64,000 nucleotides of DNA. Origin: Loktanella sp. D2R18. GTDB lineage: Bacteria > Pseudomonadota > Alphaproteobacteria > Rhodobacterales > Rhodobacteraceae. Positions within the stretch are counted from its first letter, which is position 1; each line of letters starts with the position of its first letter. The DNA is taken from positions 186,001 through 250,000 of the forward strand of contig NZ_QOCG01000006.1 in assembly GCF_003318235.1 (NCBI RefSeq), in the 5' to 3' direction. Under the pieces are notes generated by a model. That model was given only the letters and a program-made list of their open reading frames with translations, ran no database searches and was not told the origin of the DNA. Made by a program: the position numbers and the translations under genes. Below, in pieces: positions 15,650 to 24,132 of this stretch.

Positions 15650-16468
15650 TTAGTGCTTTTGTTCGGCTTGGCGCTGAGCAGCCAGTTTCCGGCTATAACC
15701 GGACTGAATGATCTCAACCGCGACCAGCACCAACACTGAAAAGTAGAATGTGGATTTGGACATTGGGATAATGTCTTTGCCAAATACTTTGATGTTGAGC
15801 GTATCATCATGCACGGCATGTGCCGCGGCAGGGCCAGCTTCGCCTAATAGAACGACACCAACGATCAACAAGATGAAAAGGCCAAGCACCTCGTACATAC
15901 GGTTCTTTTCCAAGAAACGTGTGACGCCATCCGCCAGAAGCAACATCGCAAGCCCTGATAGGATGATCGCAATCGCCAAAACCGGGAACACATCGGTAAT
16001 CGCCAGCGCAGAAAGGACCGAATCAAACGAAAAAATCAGGTTCATGATGACGATCATGATCACAACTTGTGTCGCCGATTTCCCTGACTTGCCACTCACA
16101 TCGTGGCCAAGGTTGTCCATCGACAACATGTGACCAATTTCTTTAACGGCGGTGTACATAATAAACACCCCACCCACGACGAACACGATGGTCGCAAAGT
16201 TTACGCCGCCCTCAAGTATGCCGACCCAATCCATGATGAAAAACGGCGCGGAAAGCGCATCGATCAGTTTGATCATTACAAACAGCAACACAACCCGCAG
16301 TGCTACGGCAACGATAATGCCCCATGTGCGTACCGATTTTTGCTGCGCAACGGGCGCGCGTTGGCTCTCGATTGAGATATAAAGAAGGTTATCAAATCCC
16401 AAAACAGCCTGCAAAAAGCAAAGCATGAGCAGGTTGGTCGCGTTTTCAAGTGTCAGCAGGTCGGTCAA
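15650..16468 (-). CDS. TerC family integral membrane protein
   Basis: This 272-residue protein has about seven membrane helices and the TerC motifs GFDNLLYIS (near residue 24) and FSFDSVLSALAI (near 147), each with conserved acidic residues in the membrane. TerC-family proteins act in tellurite resistance, manganese export or metalation of exported proteins. It is the first gene of the xpaC-telA-SPFH array. The start is TTG at 16468, supported by AAGGA seven bases upstream. A loop with His residues (AAHAVHDD) could face the metal side. Exact substrate unknown. Confidence 0.85.
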   Translation of the reverse strand: MTDLLTLENATNLLMLCFLQAVLGFDNLLYISIESQRAPVAQQKSVRTWGIIVAVALRVVLLFVMIKLIDALSAPFFIMDWVGILEGGVNFATIVFVVGGVFIMYTAVKEIGHMLSMDNLGHDVSGKSGKSATQVVIMIVIMNLIFSFDSVLSALAITDVFPVLAIAIILSGLAMLLLADGVTRFLEKNRMYEVLGLFILLIVGVVLLGEAGPAAAHAVHDDTLNIKVFGKDIIPMSKSTFYFSVLVLVAVEIIQSGYSRKLAAQRQAEQKH

Positions 16469-16532
16469 GGTAAAATCCTTTGGAAAATTCTCTGCTGCCT
16501 AGCATGCACAACGATTGTAACAGGACAAGGGT

Positions 16533-17333
16533 TCAGCTGCGCTGATTTTTTCTTTTGGCCGGCCGATTAACCGGTTTCCGGACCCTTGTTGGCGTTGGTT
16601 TGCCTGAAATCCCCAGTTGATCGCGGACAACACGCTGTTTGAGTTCCTCTACGTCACCTTGTTTTAGGTCGCCCAATTGGAACGGCCCATAGCTGACCCG
16701 GATCAGACGGTTCACAGTCACGCCGATAGCTTCCATTGTGCGACGAATTTCGCGGTTTTTACCTTCGCGGATCGAAACAGTCAGCCAAGCGTTTGCGCCT
16801 TGTTGGCGATCAAACGTTACGATCATAGGTTGGTATTTGATCCCGTCCACGACAATTCCTGCGCGCAATTGGTCCAATTTTGCTTCGCTAACGGACCCGT
16901 TGATGCGCACGCGGTAACGGCGCAGCCAGCCGGTAGCGGGCAGTTCAAGTTTGCGTTTCACGCCGCCATCATTGGTCAGCAACAGCAGCCCTTCGGAATT
17001 CAGATCAAGCCGTCCAATTGACATGACACGCGGCATGGTTTCGGGCAGGGCGCCAAATACTGTCGGGCGGTCCTTTTCATCGCGTTCGGTTGTCACAAGG
17101 CCAGCAGGCTTATGATACAGCCAGATGCGGGGTGGATCAGGTTCGCCGACCAGCTTGCCGTCAGCAGTGATTTTGTCACTGGATGTGACGTTCAGCGCTG
17201 GGCTGTCGATTGTCTTGCCATTCACGGTCACGCGGCCATCCGCAATCATGCGTTCAGCTTCGCGGCGGCTGGCAATACCTGCGCGAGAAAGGACTTTGGC
17301 GATGCGATCGCCCGAAGGTGTGTCATTGGTCAT
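16533..17333 (-). CDS. rluB: 23S rRNA pseudouridine synthase, RluB/RsuA type
   Basis: This 266-residue protein has an N-terminal S4 RNA-binding domain (RIAKVLSRAGIASRREAERM, residues 9-28) and a pseudouridine synthase domain. The catalytic Asp is in GRLDLNSEGLLLLTNDG near residue 105, and the KxNREIRR run (EGKNREIRRTMEAIG) is near 195. It isomerises a uridine in large-subunit rRNA; RluB is more likely than RsuA by size and the basic C-terminal tail. ATG 17333 gives the usual short N-terminus; earlier in-frame ATGs run toward the tadA promoter region. It is divergent from tadA. Confidence 0.9.
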   Translation of the reverse strand: MTNDTPSGDRIAKVLSRAGIASRREAERMIADGRVTVNGKTIDSPALNVTSSDKITADGKLVGEPDPPRIWLYHKPAGLVTTERDEKDRPTVFGALPETMPRVMSIGRLDLNSEGLLLLTNDGGVKRKLELPATGWLRRYRVRINGSVSEAKLDQLRAGIVVDGIKYQPMIVTFDRQQGANAWLTVSIREGKNREIRRTMEAIGVTVNRLIRVSYGPFQLGDLKQGDVEELKQRVVRDQLGISGKPTPTRVRKPVNRPAKRKNQRS

Positions 17334-17399
17334 ACTACTGCCCATAGCGGCTTTGATCGGCCCTTGCCAGTGGGTGCATTGCCGGGGCATCACATTGGC

Positions 17400-17846
17400 A
17401 TGGATTTTCGCAGTTACATGGATATCGCCTTGAAAGAGGCGCGCGCGGCCGCGACGCGCGGCGAAGTGCCCGTGGGTGCCGTGATTGCGGGGCCAGATGG
17501 GGTGATTGCACGGGCCGGAAACCGGACACGCGAATTAAATGACCCGACTGCCCATGCCGAAATGCTTGTGATCCGTGCCGCCTGTTCTGCTTTGGGCCAA
17601 GAACGGTTGGGGGGGTATGACTTGTATGTGACGTTAGAACCTTGTCCGATGTGTGCCGCGGCGATCAGCAATGCGCGGATTGCGCGGCTGTATTACGGGG
17701 CAGGGGATCCAAAATCGGGCGGCGTCGCCCAAGGGCCGCGCGTGTTTGTGCATCCGCAATGCCACCATAAACCAGAGATATATGACGGGATCGCCGCGAC
17801 TGAAAGTGAGACATTGTTGTTGGATTTTTTTGCGGCGCGCCGCTGA
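17400..17846 (+). CDS. tadA: tRNA-specific adenosine deaminase
   Basis: This 148-residue zinc deaminase converts A34 to inosine in tRNA-Arg. The active site is complete: THAEM supplies zinc-binding His and catalytic Glu, and PCPMCA supplies the two zinc-binding Cys. The C-terminal DFFAARR is usual. The ATG at 17400 gives MDFRSYMDIALKEA; the longer frame from 17112 is antisense to rluB and not real. It is divergent from rluB, with about 66 bases between them holding both promoters. Confidence 0.93.
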   Translation: MDFRSYMDIALKEARAAATRGEVPVGAVIAGPDGVIARAGNRTRELNDPTAHAEMLVIRAACSALGQERLGGYDLYVTLEPCPMCAAAISNARIARLYYGAGDPKSGGVAQGPRVFVHPQCHHKPEIYDGIAATESETLLLDFFAARR

Positions 17847-17940
17847 TCGCGCTACGATCATTCTAATTCCGCAGGCACATGCTTGCGACCTGCGGCATGT
17901 AGCGATAAACGCGGATGAAAGATTTACCGGAGAGCGTTCC

Positions 17941-18228
17941 ATGTCGATTGACACTCAAACCGCCCGCCGCGTGGCGAAACTTGCCCGCATTCAGGTGGAA
18001 GACGATGCATTGCCAGCTTTGGCCGCTGAATTTAGCGCGATCCTTGGCTTTATTGAGCAACTTAACGAGGTCGATGTCGAAGGCATTGAGCCGATGACAT
18101 CCGTGACCCCGCAGCGTCTTAAACGCCGCGAAGACGTGGTCACCGATGGCGATCAGCAAGCCGCTGTTTTGAAAAACGCACCTGATGCCCGCGAAGGGTT
18201 CTTTGCTGTGCCGAAGGTAGTAGAATAA
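17941..18228 (+). CDS. gatC: Asp-tRNA(Asn)/Glu-tRNA(Gln) amidotransferase subunit C
   Basis: This 95-residue protein is a full-length GatC, with [14 protein letters not shown] at the start, [15 protein letters not shown] in the middle and the [14 protein letters not shown] end that is conserved in the family. GatC wraps around GatA and steadies the GatCAB complex, which makes Gln-tRNA and Asn-tRNA from mischarged Glu/Asp-tRNA. The stop codon shares a base with the gatA start (TAATG). GGAG at 17929-17932 is its ribosome site. gatB is not in this window. Confidence 0.95.
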   Translation: MSIDTQTARRVAKLARIQVEDDALPALAAEFSAILGFIEQLNEVDVEGIEPMTSVTPQRLKRREDVVTDGDQQAAVLKNAPDAREGFFAVPKVVE

Positions 18229-19709
18229 TGACTGATCTGACGAAACTGACCATTGCCGGCGCACGCGACGCCATGCGCAAGGGTGATACTTCCAGCGCGG
18301 AAATCACCGCAGCCTGTCTGACCGCAATCGAAGGCTCCGGCGCGTTAAATGCATTTGTGCATAACACCCCCGAGATCGCGAACGCACAAGCTGCCGACGC
18401 TGACACACGTATCAAAGCGGGCGATGCGCCGGATATGTGTGGCATCCCGCTGGGCATCAAAGACCTGTTTTGCACCAAAGGTGTGCCGTCACAAGCTGCC
18501 TCTGGCATTCTTGAAGGTTTCAAACCTGAATACGAATCGACCGTGACCAGCCAATTGTTTGACGCGGGTGCCGTGATGCTGGGCAAGCTGAACATGGATG
18601 AATTTGCGATGGGGTCGTCGAACGAGACCTCTGTTTATGGCAATGCCGTGAATCCTTGGAAGGTCGACGACCGTGAATTGACGCCGGGTGGCTCATCCGG
18701 TGGGTCGGCCGCGGCTGTGGCGGCTGATCTATGCCTTGCGGCAACGGGGACCGATACGGGCGGGTCCATTCGCCAGCCTGCGGCTTTTACAGGTATCACG
18801 GGGCTGAAGCCGACTTATGGCCGCGTGTCACGTTGGGGTGTTGTTGCCTTTGCCTCTTCGCTGGACCAAGCGGGCCCGATGACCAAAGACGTGCGTGACG
18901 CGGCGATTATGCTCGAATCAATGTGCGGCCACGATCCCAAAGACAGCACCAGCGCCGATCTGGCCGTGCCAAATTTCGAAGCGGCCCTGACAGGCGATAT
19001 CAAAGGCAAAGTGATCGGCATTCCCAAGGAATACCGCATGGACGCCATGCCCGCCGAGATCGCAAAGCTGTGGGAAGATGGCACTGCGATGCTGAAAGAT
19101 GCTGGCGCTGTGATCAAAGACATCACCCTTCCGCACACCAAATATGCGCTGCCCGCCTATTATGTGATCGCACCAGCAGAGGCGTCTTCGAATTTGGCGC
19201 GCTACGATGGCGTGCGCTTTGGACACCGTGCCCAACTGGCCGCAGGCGATGGCATTACCGAAATGTACGAAAAGACCCGCGCCGAAGGATTTGGCCACGA
19301 GGTGCAGCGCCGTGTGATGGTTGGCACCTATGTGCTGTCTGCCGGGTTCTATGACGCTTATTACAACCGCGCGCGCCGCGTGCGGGCACTGATCAAACGT
19401 GACTTTGACAACGTGTTTGCGGATGGGGTCGATGCAATTTTGACACCAGCAACACCTTCGGCAGCGTTTGGTTTGGGTGAAATGATCGATGCCGATCCGA
19501 TCCAAATGTATCTTAACGATGTGTTTACGGTCACCGTGAACCTTGCCGGATTGCCAGGTATCGCAGTGCCAACAGGCACGGATGCCAGTGGTTTGCCGTT
19601 AGGTTTGCAATTGATCGGGCGTCCATGGGAAGAGGCCGATTTGCTGAATGTGGCTTATAGTCTTGAGCAATCGGCAGGCTTTGTAGCCAAACCGAACAAG
19701 TGGTGGTAA
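18228..19709 (+). CDS. gatA: Asp-tRNA(Asn)/Glu-tRNA(Gln) amidotransferase subunit A
   Basis: This 493-residue amidase-signature protein releases ammonia from glutamine for tRNA amidation. The Ser-cisSer-Lys catalytic set is visible: Lys in [10 protein letters not shown] (near 79), the [12 protein letters not shown] segment (near 153) and nucleophile Ser in [12 protein letters not shown] (near 178). Length and ends fit the family. It is translationally coupled to gatC. It lies 40 bases before an excalibur-domain lipoprotein gene, and no terminator is seen in between. Confidence 0.96.
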   Translation: MTDLTKLTIAGARDAMRKGDTSSAEITAACLTAIEGSGALNAFVHNTPEIANAQAADADTRIKAGDAPDMCGIPLGIKDLFCTKGVPSQAASGILEGFKPEYESTVTSQLFDAGAVMLGKLNMDEFAMGSSNETSVYGNAVNPWKVDDRELTPGGSSGGSAAAVAADLCLAATGTDTGGSIRQPAAFTGITGLKPTYGRVSRWGVVAFASSLDQAGPMTKDVRDAAIMLESMCGHDPKDSTSADLAVPNFEAALTGDIKGKVIGIPKEYRMDAMPAEIAKLWEDGTAMLKDAGAVIKDITLPHTKYALPAYYVIAPAEASSNLARYDGVRFGHRAQLAAGDGITEMYEKTRAEGFGHEVQRRVMVGTYVLSAGFYDAYYNRARRVRALIKRDFDNVFADGVDAILTPATPSAAFGLGEMIDADPIQMYLNDVFTVTVNLAGLPGIAVPTGTDASGLPLGLQLIGRPWEEADLLNVAYSLEQSAGFVAKPNKWW

Positions 19710-19749
19710 GTATCAAGAAAAGAAGACGCGAAGTAGCAGGTAAGCATCA

Positions 19750-20472
19750 ATGAGAATAGCCGTCGGAATCGCGCTAGGCGCGCTGGTATTAAGTGCATGC
19801 ACGTCGAATGAACCACGCGCGCGCGGTGTCGGCTTTGATGATTATTCAAACTACGAATTGGAACGCGCGCAACGCGAAGCGGCTTTGGTATCAGGCCAGA
19901 CATCGATCATTCCACCCGCCCGCGTGAATGTTATTCCCGGAACAACCTCATCGGCACCAGGGGTTTCATCGTCGGATTTAGCCAATGCTGGGATTGGTCA
20001 GACACAGTTCGAGGCAACAGTTTCTCCCACACAGGGGGTCACACCTTTGCCGACGACAGCGGCAGCGGTACCCCCGGTCGCGCCGACGAACAACACGGGT
20101 ATTTCAGACGAGCAAAATTTTGATGCCGTGTCTGGCCGTGAAACGATTGAAAGTGACGCCGCACGCCGCGAGGCCCAAGCCGCCGCTCGTGAGCAAATCG
20201 CCGCGACTGCCGTGCCAGAGCGCCCCGCCAACACAGGGCCAAACATCGTTGAATATGCGGTGAATGCGCCTAATGTGAAGGGGCAGGAATGGTACAGTCG
20301 GTCCTTGCTATCGAGTGAAAATCGGTATCGCCGGAACTGCGCCGATTACGTGACCGCTGATGATGCGCAGCGAGATTTTCTTGCACGCGGTGGCCCAGAA
20401 CGTGACCGGCGTGGGATTGATCCGGATGGCGATGGTTTCGCCTGCGGCTGGGACCCAGCCCCGTTCAAATAG
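19750..20472 (+). CDS. Excalibur calcium-binding domain lipoprotein
   Basis: This 240-residue protein has a lipoprotein signal (ALGALVLSAC), a long low-complexity Pro/Thr/Ala-rich region (about 60-170) and a C-terminal excalibur domain ending in DPDGDGFACGWDPAPF. The DxDxDGxxCG motif binds calcium like a reduced EF-hand. The two Cys (RRNCADY and FACGW) probably pair. Function is unknown; excalibur domains occur in cell-wall proteins and nucleases. The cell-wall amidase gene just downstream makes an envelope role reasonable. Confidence 0.82.
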   Translation: MRIAVGIALGALVLSACTSNEPRARGVGFDDYSNYELERAQREAALVSGQTSIIPPARVNVIPGTTSSAPGVSSSDLANAGIGQTQFEATVSPTQGVTPLPTTAAAVPPVAPTNNTGISDEQNFDAVSGRETIESDAARREAQAAAREQIAATAVPERPANTGPNIVEYAVNAPNVKGQEWYSRSLLSSENRYRRNCADYVTADDAQRDFLARGGPERDRRGIDPDGDGFACGWDPAPFK

Positions 20473-20534
20473 GTTTTGGGCACCTGAAACTGACCACATA
20501 TAATTCGCCCAATTGCGGGCCGCGACGCGGGGGC

Positions 20535-21167
20535 GTGCGCCCGGATATGGTCGTGCTGCACTACACCGCGATGAAAACGGCCGCGTCCGCGCGTGATACC
20601 CTATGTAACTCCGCAAACGAAGTTTCCGCGCACTATCTGATCGCTGAAGATGGCGAGGTCATGTCGCTGGTGCCTGAAGCACTGCGTGCTTGGCATGCGG
20701 GCGCTGGGAGCTGGGGGGCGGTCACCGACGTGAATAGCCATAGCATTGGGGTCGAAATCGCGAATGACGGCTTCAGCCCCTTTGCAGCGCCGCAGATGGA
20801 TGCACTGTGCACCCTACTTGATGGGATAAAGGCGCGCTGGGGAATTCGGCCTGAACGGGTGATTGGCCATTCAGACATGGCGCCGGGACGCAAGATTGAT
20901 CCGGGGGCGCGGTTTGACTGGCTGCGGCTCGCGCGTTTGGGGCATGGGGTCTGGCCACAGAACGCGCCCCCGCAGGACATCGCGCAGTTCGTGCCGCAAA
21001 TGCGGGCCTTTGGCTATACGGCCAGCGATGATCCTGATCTGCTACTGTCGGTGTTTCGTATGCGGTTCCGGCCTTGGGCTACGGGCCCGCTGGATGATAT
21101 TGACGCAGGGATGGTCACCGAACTTGCCCGTCGTTTCCCCGTTGACGTGAACGCCACTTGGGCCTAA
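20535..21167 (+). CDS. N-acetylmuramoyl-L-alanine amidase (AmpD-like)
   Basis: This 210-residue Amidase_2 protein cleaves the amide bond between muramic acid and the stem peptide. Motifs include VVLHYTAM (zinc His), HSIGVEIAND (catalytic Glu region), VIGHSDMAPGRKIDPG (second His, zinc Asp), typical of AmpD. The only standard start is GTG at 20535, but 17 codons upstream in frame encode family-like sequence (TYNSPNCGPRRGG) with CTG codons at 20484 and 20490 and no ATG, GTG or TTG. The true start may therefore be non-standard. No signal peptide is seen, so it would recycle muropeptides in the cytoplasm. Confidence 0.88.
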   Translation: MRPDMVVLHYTAMKTAASARDTLCNSANEVSAHYLIAEDGEVMSLVPEALRAWHAGAGSWGAVTDVNSHSIGVEIANDGFSPFAAPQMDALCTLLDGIKARWGIRPERVIGHSDMAPGRKIDPGARFDWLRLARLGHGVWPQNAPPQDIAQFVPQMRAFGYTASDDPDLLLSVFRMRFRPWATGPLDDIDAGMVTELARRFPVDVNATWA

Positions 21168-21170
21168 TTG
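21142..21170 (+). promoter_or_regulatory. Candidate rnpB promoter at the end of the amidase gene
   Basis: TTGACG at 21142-21147 is followed by 17 bases and a weak -10, TAATTG, at 21165-21170. Transcription would start near 21177, which is the predicted 5' end of RNase P RNA. The promoter would overlap the last codons and stop of the amidase gene. Confidence 0.45.
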
Positions 21171-21175
21171 CGGGC

Positions 21176-21575
21176 TTGCGCGGATGGCTGGATGGCTGCG
21201 GGCGGTAACGTCCGAGGAAAGTCCGGACTCCAAAAAGCACGGTGCCGGGTAACGCCCGGCGGGGGTAACCCTAGGGATAGCGCCACAGAGAACAGACCGC
21301 CACGGTCGCACCTATGGTGCGCATTCGTCAAAGTCGTGGTCAGGGTGAAACGGTGGGGTAAGAGCCCACCGCGCGAGCGGCAACGTAAGCGGCACGGCAA
21401 GCCCCACCGGGAGCAATGCCAAATAGGGACTGCGCGCCGCAAGGCAGGGGGGCTTGAGCCCGAGCAGTCCGGGTTGGCAGCTAGAGGCCGTCTGGTAACA
21501 GGCGGTCTAGATGAATGGTCATCCATTTGGGGCAACCCAAAGGACAAAATCCGGCTTATAAGCCGTCCGCGCATA
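21176..21575 (+). ncRNA. rnpB: RNase P RNA, type A
   Basis: The catalytic RNA of RNase P, which matures tRNA 5' ends. The conserved core GAGGAAAGTCCGGAC starts at 21214, followed by the ACAGAGAACAG element near 21285 and a conserved 3' region (AGATGAATGGTCATCC near 21509). The outer helix P1 is formed by 21178-21187 (GCGCGGATGG) pairing with 21563-21572 (CCGTCCGCGC, one G-U pair), which sets the ends within a few bases. The length of about 400 bases fits alphaproteobacterial type A RNAs. It starts only about ten bases after the amidase stop. Confidence 0.95.
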
Positions 21576-21603
21576 TTCATCCCTGATTTCGGCGTCTTTG
21601 CGG

Positions 21604-21631
21604 TTGACTCGGGGCACGGCTGGCGTAAAAG
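21604..21631 (+). promoter_or_regulatory. Candidate rpmG promoter
   Basis: TTGACT at 21604-21609 and TAAAAG at 21626-21631 are separated by 16 bases, in the space between RNase P RNA and rpmG. This gives a leader of about 55 bases. It is a motif match only. Confidence 0.4.
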
Positions 21632-21691
21632 GCAGCTTCAATAGATTTATGCGAAGCGCCAATGATGGCCCGCAACCAGGAGAGATGAGAC

Positions 21692-21859
21692 ATGGCGAAG
21701 CCTACCACCATCAAGATCCGCCTGAACTCCACCGCGGGGACCGGGCACTTCTACGTCACGAAAAAGAACGCACGTACAATGACCGAAAAAATGGTCATCA
21801 AAAAGTACGACCCCGTTGTGCGCAAGCACGTGGATTACAAAGAAGGCAAAATCAAGTAA
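21692..21859 (+). CDS. rpmG: 50S ribosomal protein L33
   Basis: A 55-residue L33, with [11 protein letters not shown] at the start, the family's [10 protein letters not shown] run and an ending YKEGKIK. It binds 23S rRNA near the E site. The usual zinc cysteines of the C+ form are missing, so it is the zinc-independent type, as is common in alphaproteobacteria. GGAGAG at 21679-21684 lies upstream of the ATG. It is a single gene, closed by a strong terminator. Confidence 0.96.
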   Translation: MAKPTTIKIRLNSTAGTGHFYVTKKNARTMTEKMVIKKYDPVVRKHVDYKEGKIK

Positions 21860-21883
21860 TTGATCGCCACTTTGACGGAATTG

Positions 21884-21911
21884 AAGGCCACGCAATCGCG
21901 TGGCCTTTTTC
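21884..21911 (+). terminator. Rho-independent terminator of rpmG
   Basis: A 10-bp stem (AAGGCCACGC at 21884-21893 with its complement at 21898-21907) with loop AATC, followed by a T-rich run. It lies 24 bases after the rpmG stop. Confidence 0.88.
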
Positions 21912-22086
21912 GTTTTAAGCGCGTTTGTTGATGTCTGCTCTGCGGTGTGGTTTCAACTGATCGCTGCAACACATGCTCCCGCATTTCTTACAGAAAGGTC
22001 GACGGAAACTCGTGACAACATCGTTCAAGATAACGATCGGTTAAAAAAATCTGAATAGTCAGATGAGTGTTACGAAAGATGACAAA

Positions 22087-22434
22087 ATGAAAACAATATC
22101 CATCACGACGATTGTCGCTGCTTTACTAGCTATAATGGCTTCCGAATCCATAGCGCAAAACCGACCGGCTAATGCTCCGGATACAGGTGCCCGGGTTCAA
22201 TGCCATGGAAGCAACCAATCATGCGTAAAAAGCAGGACATCTATTATAGAAATACAGACCCAATTACGACAGCACTGCAAAGGCCTCCCTGCAAATTTTG
22301 CTGACGGTGTTTGGGGAAATCAGACTCAGAACACTCTCGTACGCTTCCAACGTGCTTATGGTCTTGTGCCTGATGGCATTTATGGCCCAGCAAGTGCGCA
22401 AGCATTGGCAGGTAGCCCCAATGGGCGTTGTTAA
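22087..22434 (+). CDS. Secreted peptidoglycan-binding domain protein
   Basis: This 115-residue protein has a signal peptide (TISITTIVAALLAIMASESIA) and one PG_binding_1 domain in the C-terminal half, with the typical DGVWGNQTQNTLVRFQ and DGIYGPASAQAL turns. Cysteines at both ends of the domain could pair. It has no catalytic domain, so it probably only anchors to the wall or covers another protein. The gene is AT-richer than its neighbours and stands alone between a terminator and a hairpin, which may mean later acquisition. The ATG at 22087 is preferred to 22063, because only it starts the signal peptide. Confidence 0.75.
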   Translation: MKTISITTIVAALLAIMASESIAQNRPANAPDTGARVQCHGSNQSCVKSRTSIIEIQTQLRQHCKGLPANFADGVWGNQTQNTLVRFQRAYGLVPDGIYGPASAQALAGSPNGRC

Positions 22435-22454
22435 ACGTTTCTGACTAGTGAAAG

Positions 22455-22475
22455 GCCAGCGGTGTTCGCTGGCTT
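22455..22475 (+). terminator. Weak hairpin after the peptidoglycan-binding gene
   Basis: GCCAGCG at 22455-22461 and its complement at 22467-22473 form a 7-bp stem with a 5-base loop and only two Ts after it. It starts 21 bases after the stop. The rest of the gap to 22646 shows nothing gene-like. Confidence 0.4.
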
Positions 22476-22646
22476 ATCATCGCCCAAATGTCCGTTGGCC
22501 GGTCGTCGCGATAACCGACATTCGCGCAACGCAAAAAATGGCCATTCGGGCTCGGGGCTGACATTCGTTTCAGCGGCATCAAGTGATACCCGCGCATGCT
22601 TCGGATCTGAACACGAGCTTCTGGCGCTGGTTAGTGAAACCCAGAC

Positions 22647-23111
22647 TTAATACGGTGATACAGTCGGCTGCCCATCCAACGTCACATAGCGCCGTTCGCC
22701 TGTTGTCCGGTCAAAGTGAAGCACGCAGTCATGGTCGGGGTAGGTCACCACGTCGCTGTCCGCGCGGGTGCCGATGACCAGATAGGTGGCGGCTGAGTCG
22801 CTGGTGTTCTCGAGGTAATGCCCGATTGGCACACCCGCTTTGAACGCCGCACTGTCGCCGGGGTGCAGTGGGGTCGCTGCATCGCCTTCGTGGACGATGA
22901 CCATGCCGGACAGCATATAGATCATCTCGTCTTCGTTTTGGTGCCAATGGCGCTGCGATGATTTCGATCCGGGCGGTAGGGTTTCTGTGAATGCGCCGAA
23001 CTGGTCTAGCCCACCGCTGTCGCTGAACAGCTTGGCGGTATAATTACCCAGAACTGGGTGGGGATGCTCAGGCTGCTCTGTCGTGGCCTTGGCTGCGCGG
23101 ATGATGGGCAT
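22647..23111 (-). CDS. Cupin domain protein
   Basis: This 154-residue single-domain cupin has the metal-binding motif RHWHQNEDEMIYML (His, His, Glu; near residues 55-68) and the second-motif Pro-Gly run HPGDSAAFKAGVPIGHYLEN with the last His near 98. It should hold one metal ion; enzyme or sensor roles are both possible. It lies 106 bases downstream of a dioxygenase gene on the same strand and may be part of the same transcript. The C-terminal TGERRYVTLDG run is common in small roseobacter cupins. Confidence 0.8.
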   Translation of the reverse strand: MPIIRAAKATTEQPEHPHPVLGNYTAKLFSDSGGLDQFGAFTETLPPGSKSSQRHWHQNEDEMIYMLSGMVIVHEGDAATPLHPGDSAAFKAGVPIGHYLENTSDSAATYLVIGTRADSDVVTYPDHDCVLHFDRTTGERRYVTLDGQPTVSPY

Positions 23112-23217
23112 ATGTGGACCTTTGCAAATTGAAAAGACAGAGTTTTTACCAGCCCGTTGATCATGAGAGCGCTGTCACAGGTGCCGTGAGGGCGCAGCGC
23201 AGCCGACTGAGCCATAA

Positions 23218-23997
23218 TTAATCAAGCCGCCCATAGAAAGTCATACGCGCACTTTCAGACAGGGAAACACTAGGTTCCGCGTTATATGCAAGCACGGCCA
23301 GCATGCGTGTTTTGTCGCTTTCATTTGGCGAAACCCGGTGAATTGCGTTGCGCCCGCGAAATAGAACAAGCGCGCCCGGATTCATCGATAGAATCTCTGG
23401 CTGGACCTCACCATTGAGCAACGCGGCAACGCCGTCGTAATTCATTTCCCCGGCGTCGGCGTCTCTGAGGTCTTTGATATATTCAAAACGACTGCCCGCG
23501 TCGGGTTTCTGGATCAGCAGCGTGGTCGCAAAGGATGAGTTGTCGAAATGCCACCCGAGCTCTTGGCCGCGATTGGCGTAGTGGATGTTGATAGATGACA
23601 ATGGGTCCGCATAGGGATGTAGGGCGGTTTCACCTGTGGCGTGCTTGATGAAATCGCGAAATGACGGATCATCATATAGGGTGCGTAGCGGCGACGTCGG
23701 ACTGATCACATCGTCGCAGATACAGCCCTTGGAAGAAACAACCTGCTTGTTTGCCGGGTGATCCGCCGGGTAGGCGGGATTGTTTGGTGTCAGATAGACC
23801 GAATGATCTTGGGCGCAAAAATAGGCCTGATCTTGACCTGCAAGGCTCTCTGTAACCAAAGCAGAGAGCGCAGCGGGGCGAATGAAATCCGCAAGCACAA
23901 GCACACCCACCTCGTTCAAGGTCGAATTGCAGCGGTCAAGGAACGCGCGATCATTCAGCGGATAAGCGTCCAAATCGACTATCTCTGCAATGTGCAT
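23218..23997 (-). CDS. Fe(II)/2-oxoglutarate dioxygenase-like protein (HxD type)
   Basis: This 259-residue protein has a non-haem iron facial triad: His150 and Asp152 in GWHFDNSSF and His220 in AIHRVSP, with Arg231 as the likely 2-oxoglutarate partner. Length, spacing and the RFEY segment resemble the family that includes free amino-acid halogenases of the BesD type, formerly called ArpA-like. Halogenases have Gly or Ala in place of this Asp, so hydroxylation is expected here. The substrate may be a free amino acid or small molecule; that is inference. No carrier-protein or biosynthetic gene is nearby. Confidence 0.7.
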   Translation of the reverse strand: MHIAEIVDLDAYPLNDRAFLDRCNSTLNEVGVLVLADFIRPAALSALVTESLAGQDQAYFCAQDHSVYLTPNNPAYPADHPANKQVVSSKGCICDDVISPTSPLRTLYDDPSFRDFIKHATGETALHPYADPLSSINIHYANRGQELGWHFDNSSFATTLLIQKPDAGSRFEYIKDLRDADAGEMNYDGVAALLNGEVQPEILSMNPGALVLFRGRNAIHRVSPNESDKTRMLAVLAYNAEPSVSLSESARMTFYGRLD

Positions 23998-24080
23998 GTG
24001 TTGCTCCTATTCTTGCGGTCCATTCAACTATGGCAACGCGATCCCAAGAAGGGAACGCAAAAACGCGGTTCAAAACATAC

Positions 24081-24111
24081 AAAAAAGGGCCGGCGTTTCC
24101 GCCAGCCCTTT
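24081..24111 (-). terminator. Rho-independent terminator after the BI-1 gene
   Basis: Read on the minus strand: an 11-bp stem with one mismatch, loop GAAA, then six Ts. It lies about 20 bases after the BI-1 stop and separates it from the dioxygenase gene. Confidence 0.85.
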
Positions 24112-24132
24112 GATCAAGATATGTATCTGAAC

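Noticed and set aside
23218-23997. Call as a halogenase
   Set aside because: Halogenases of this family have Gly or Ala where this protein has Asp152, so hydroxylase-type chemistry is more likely.
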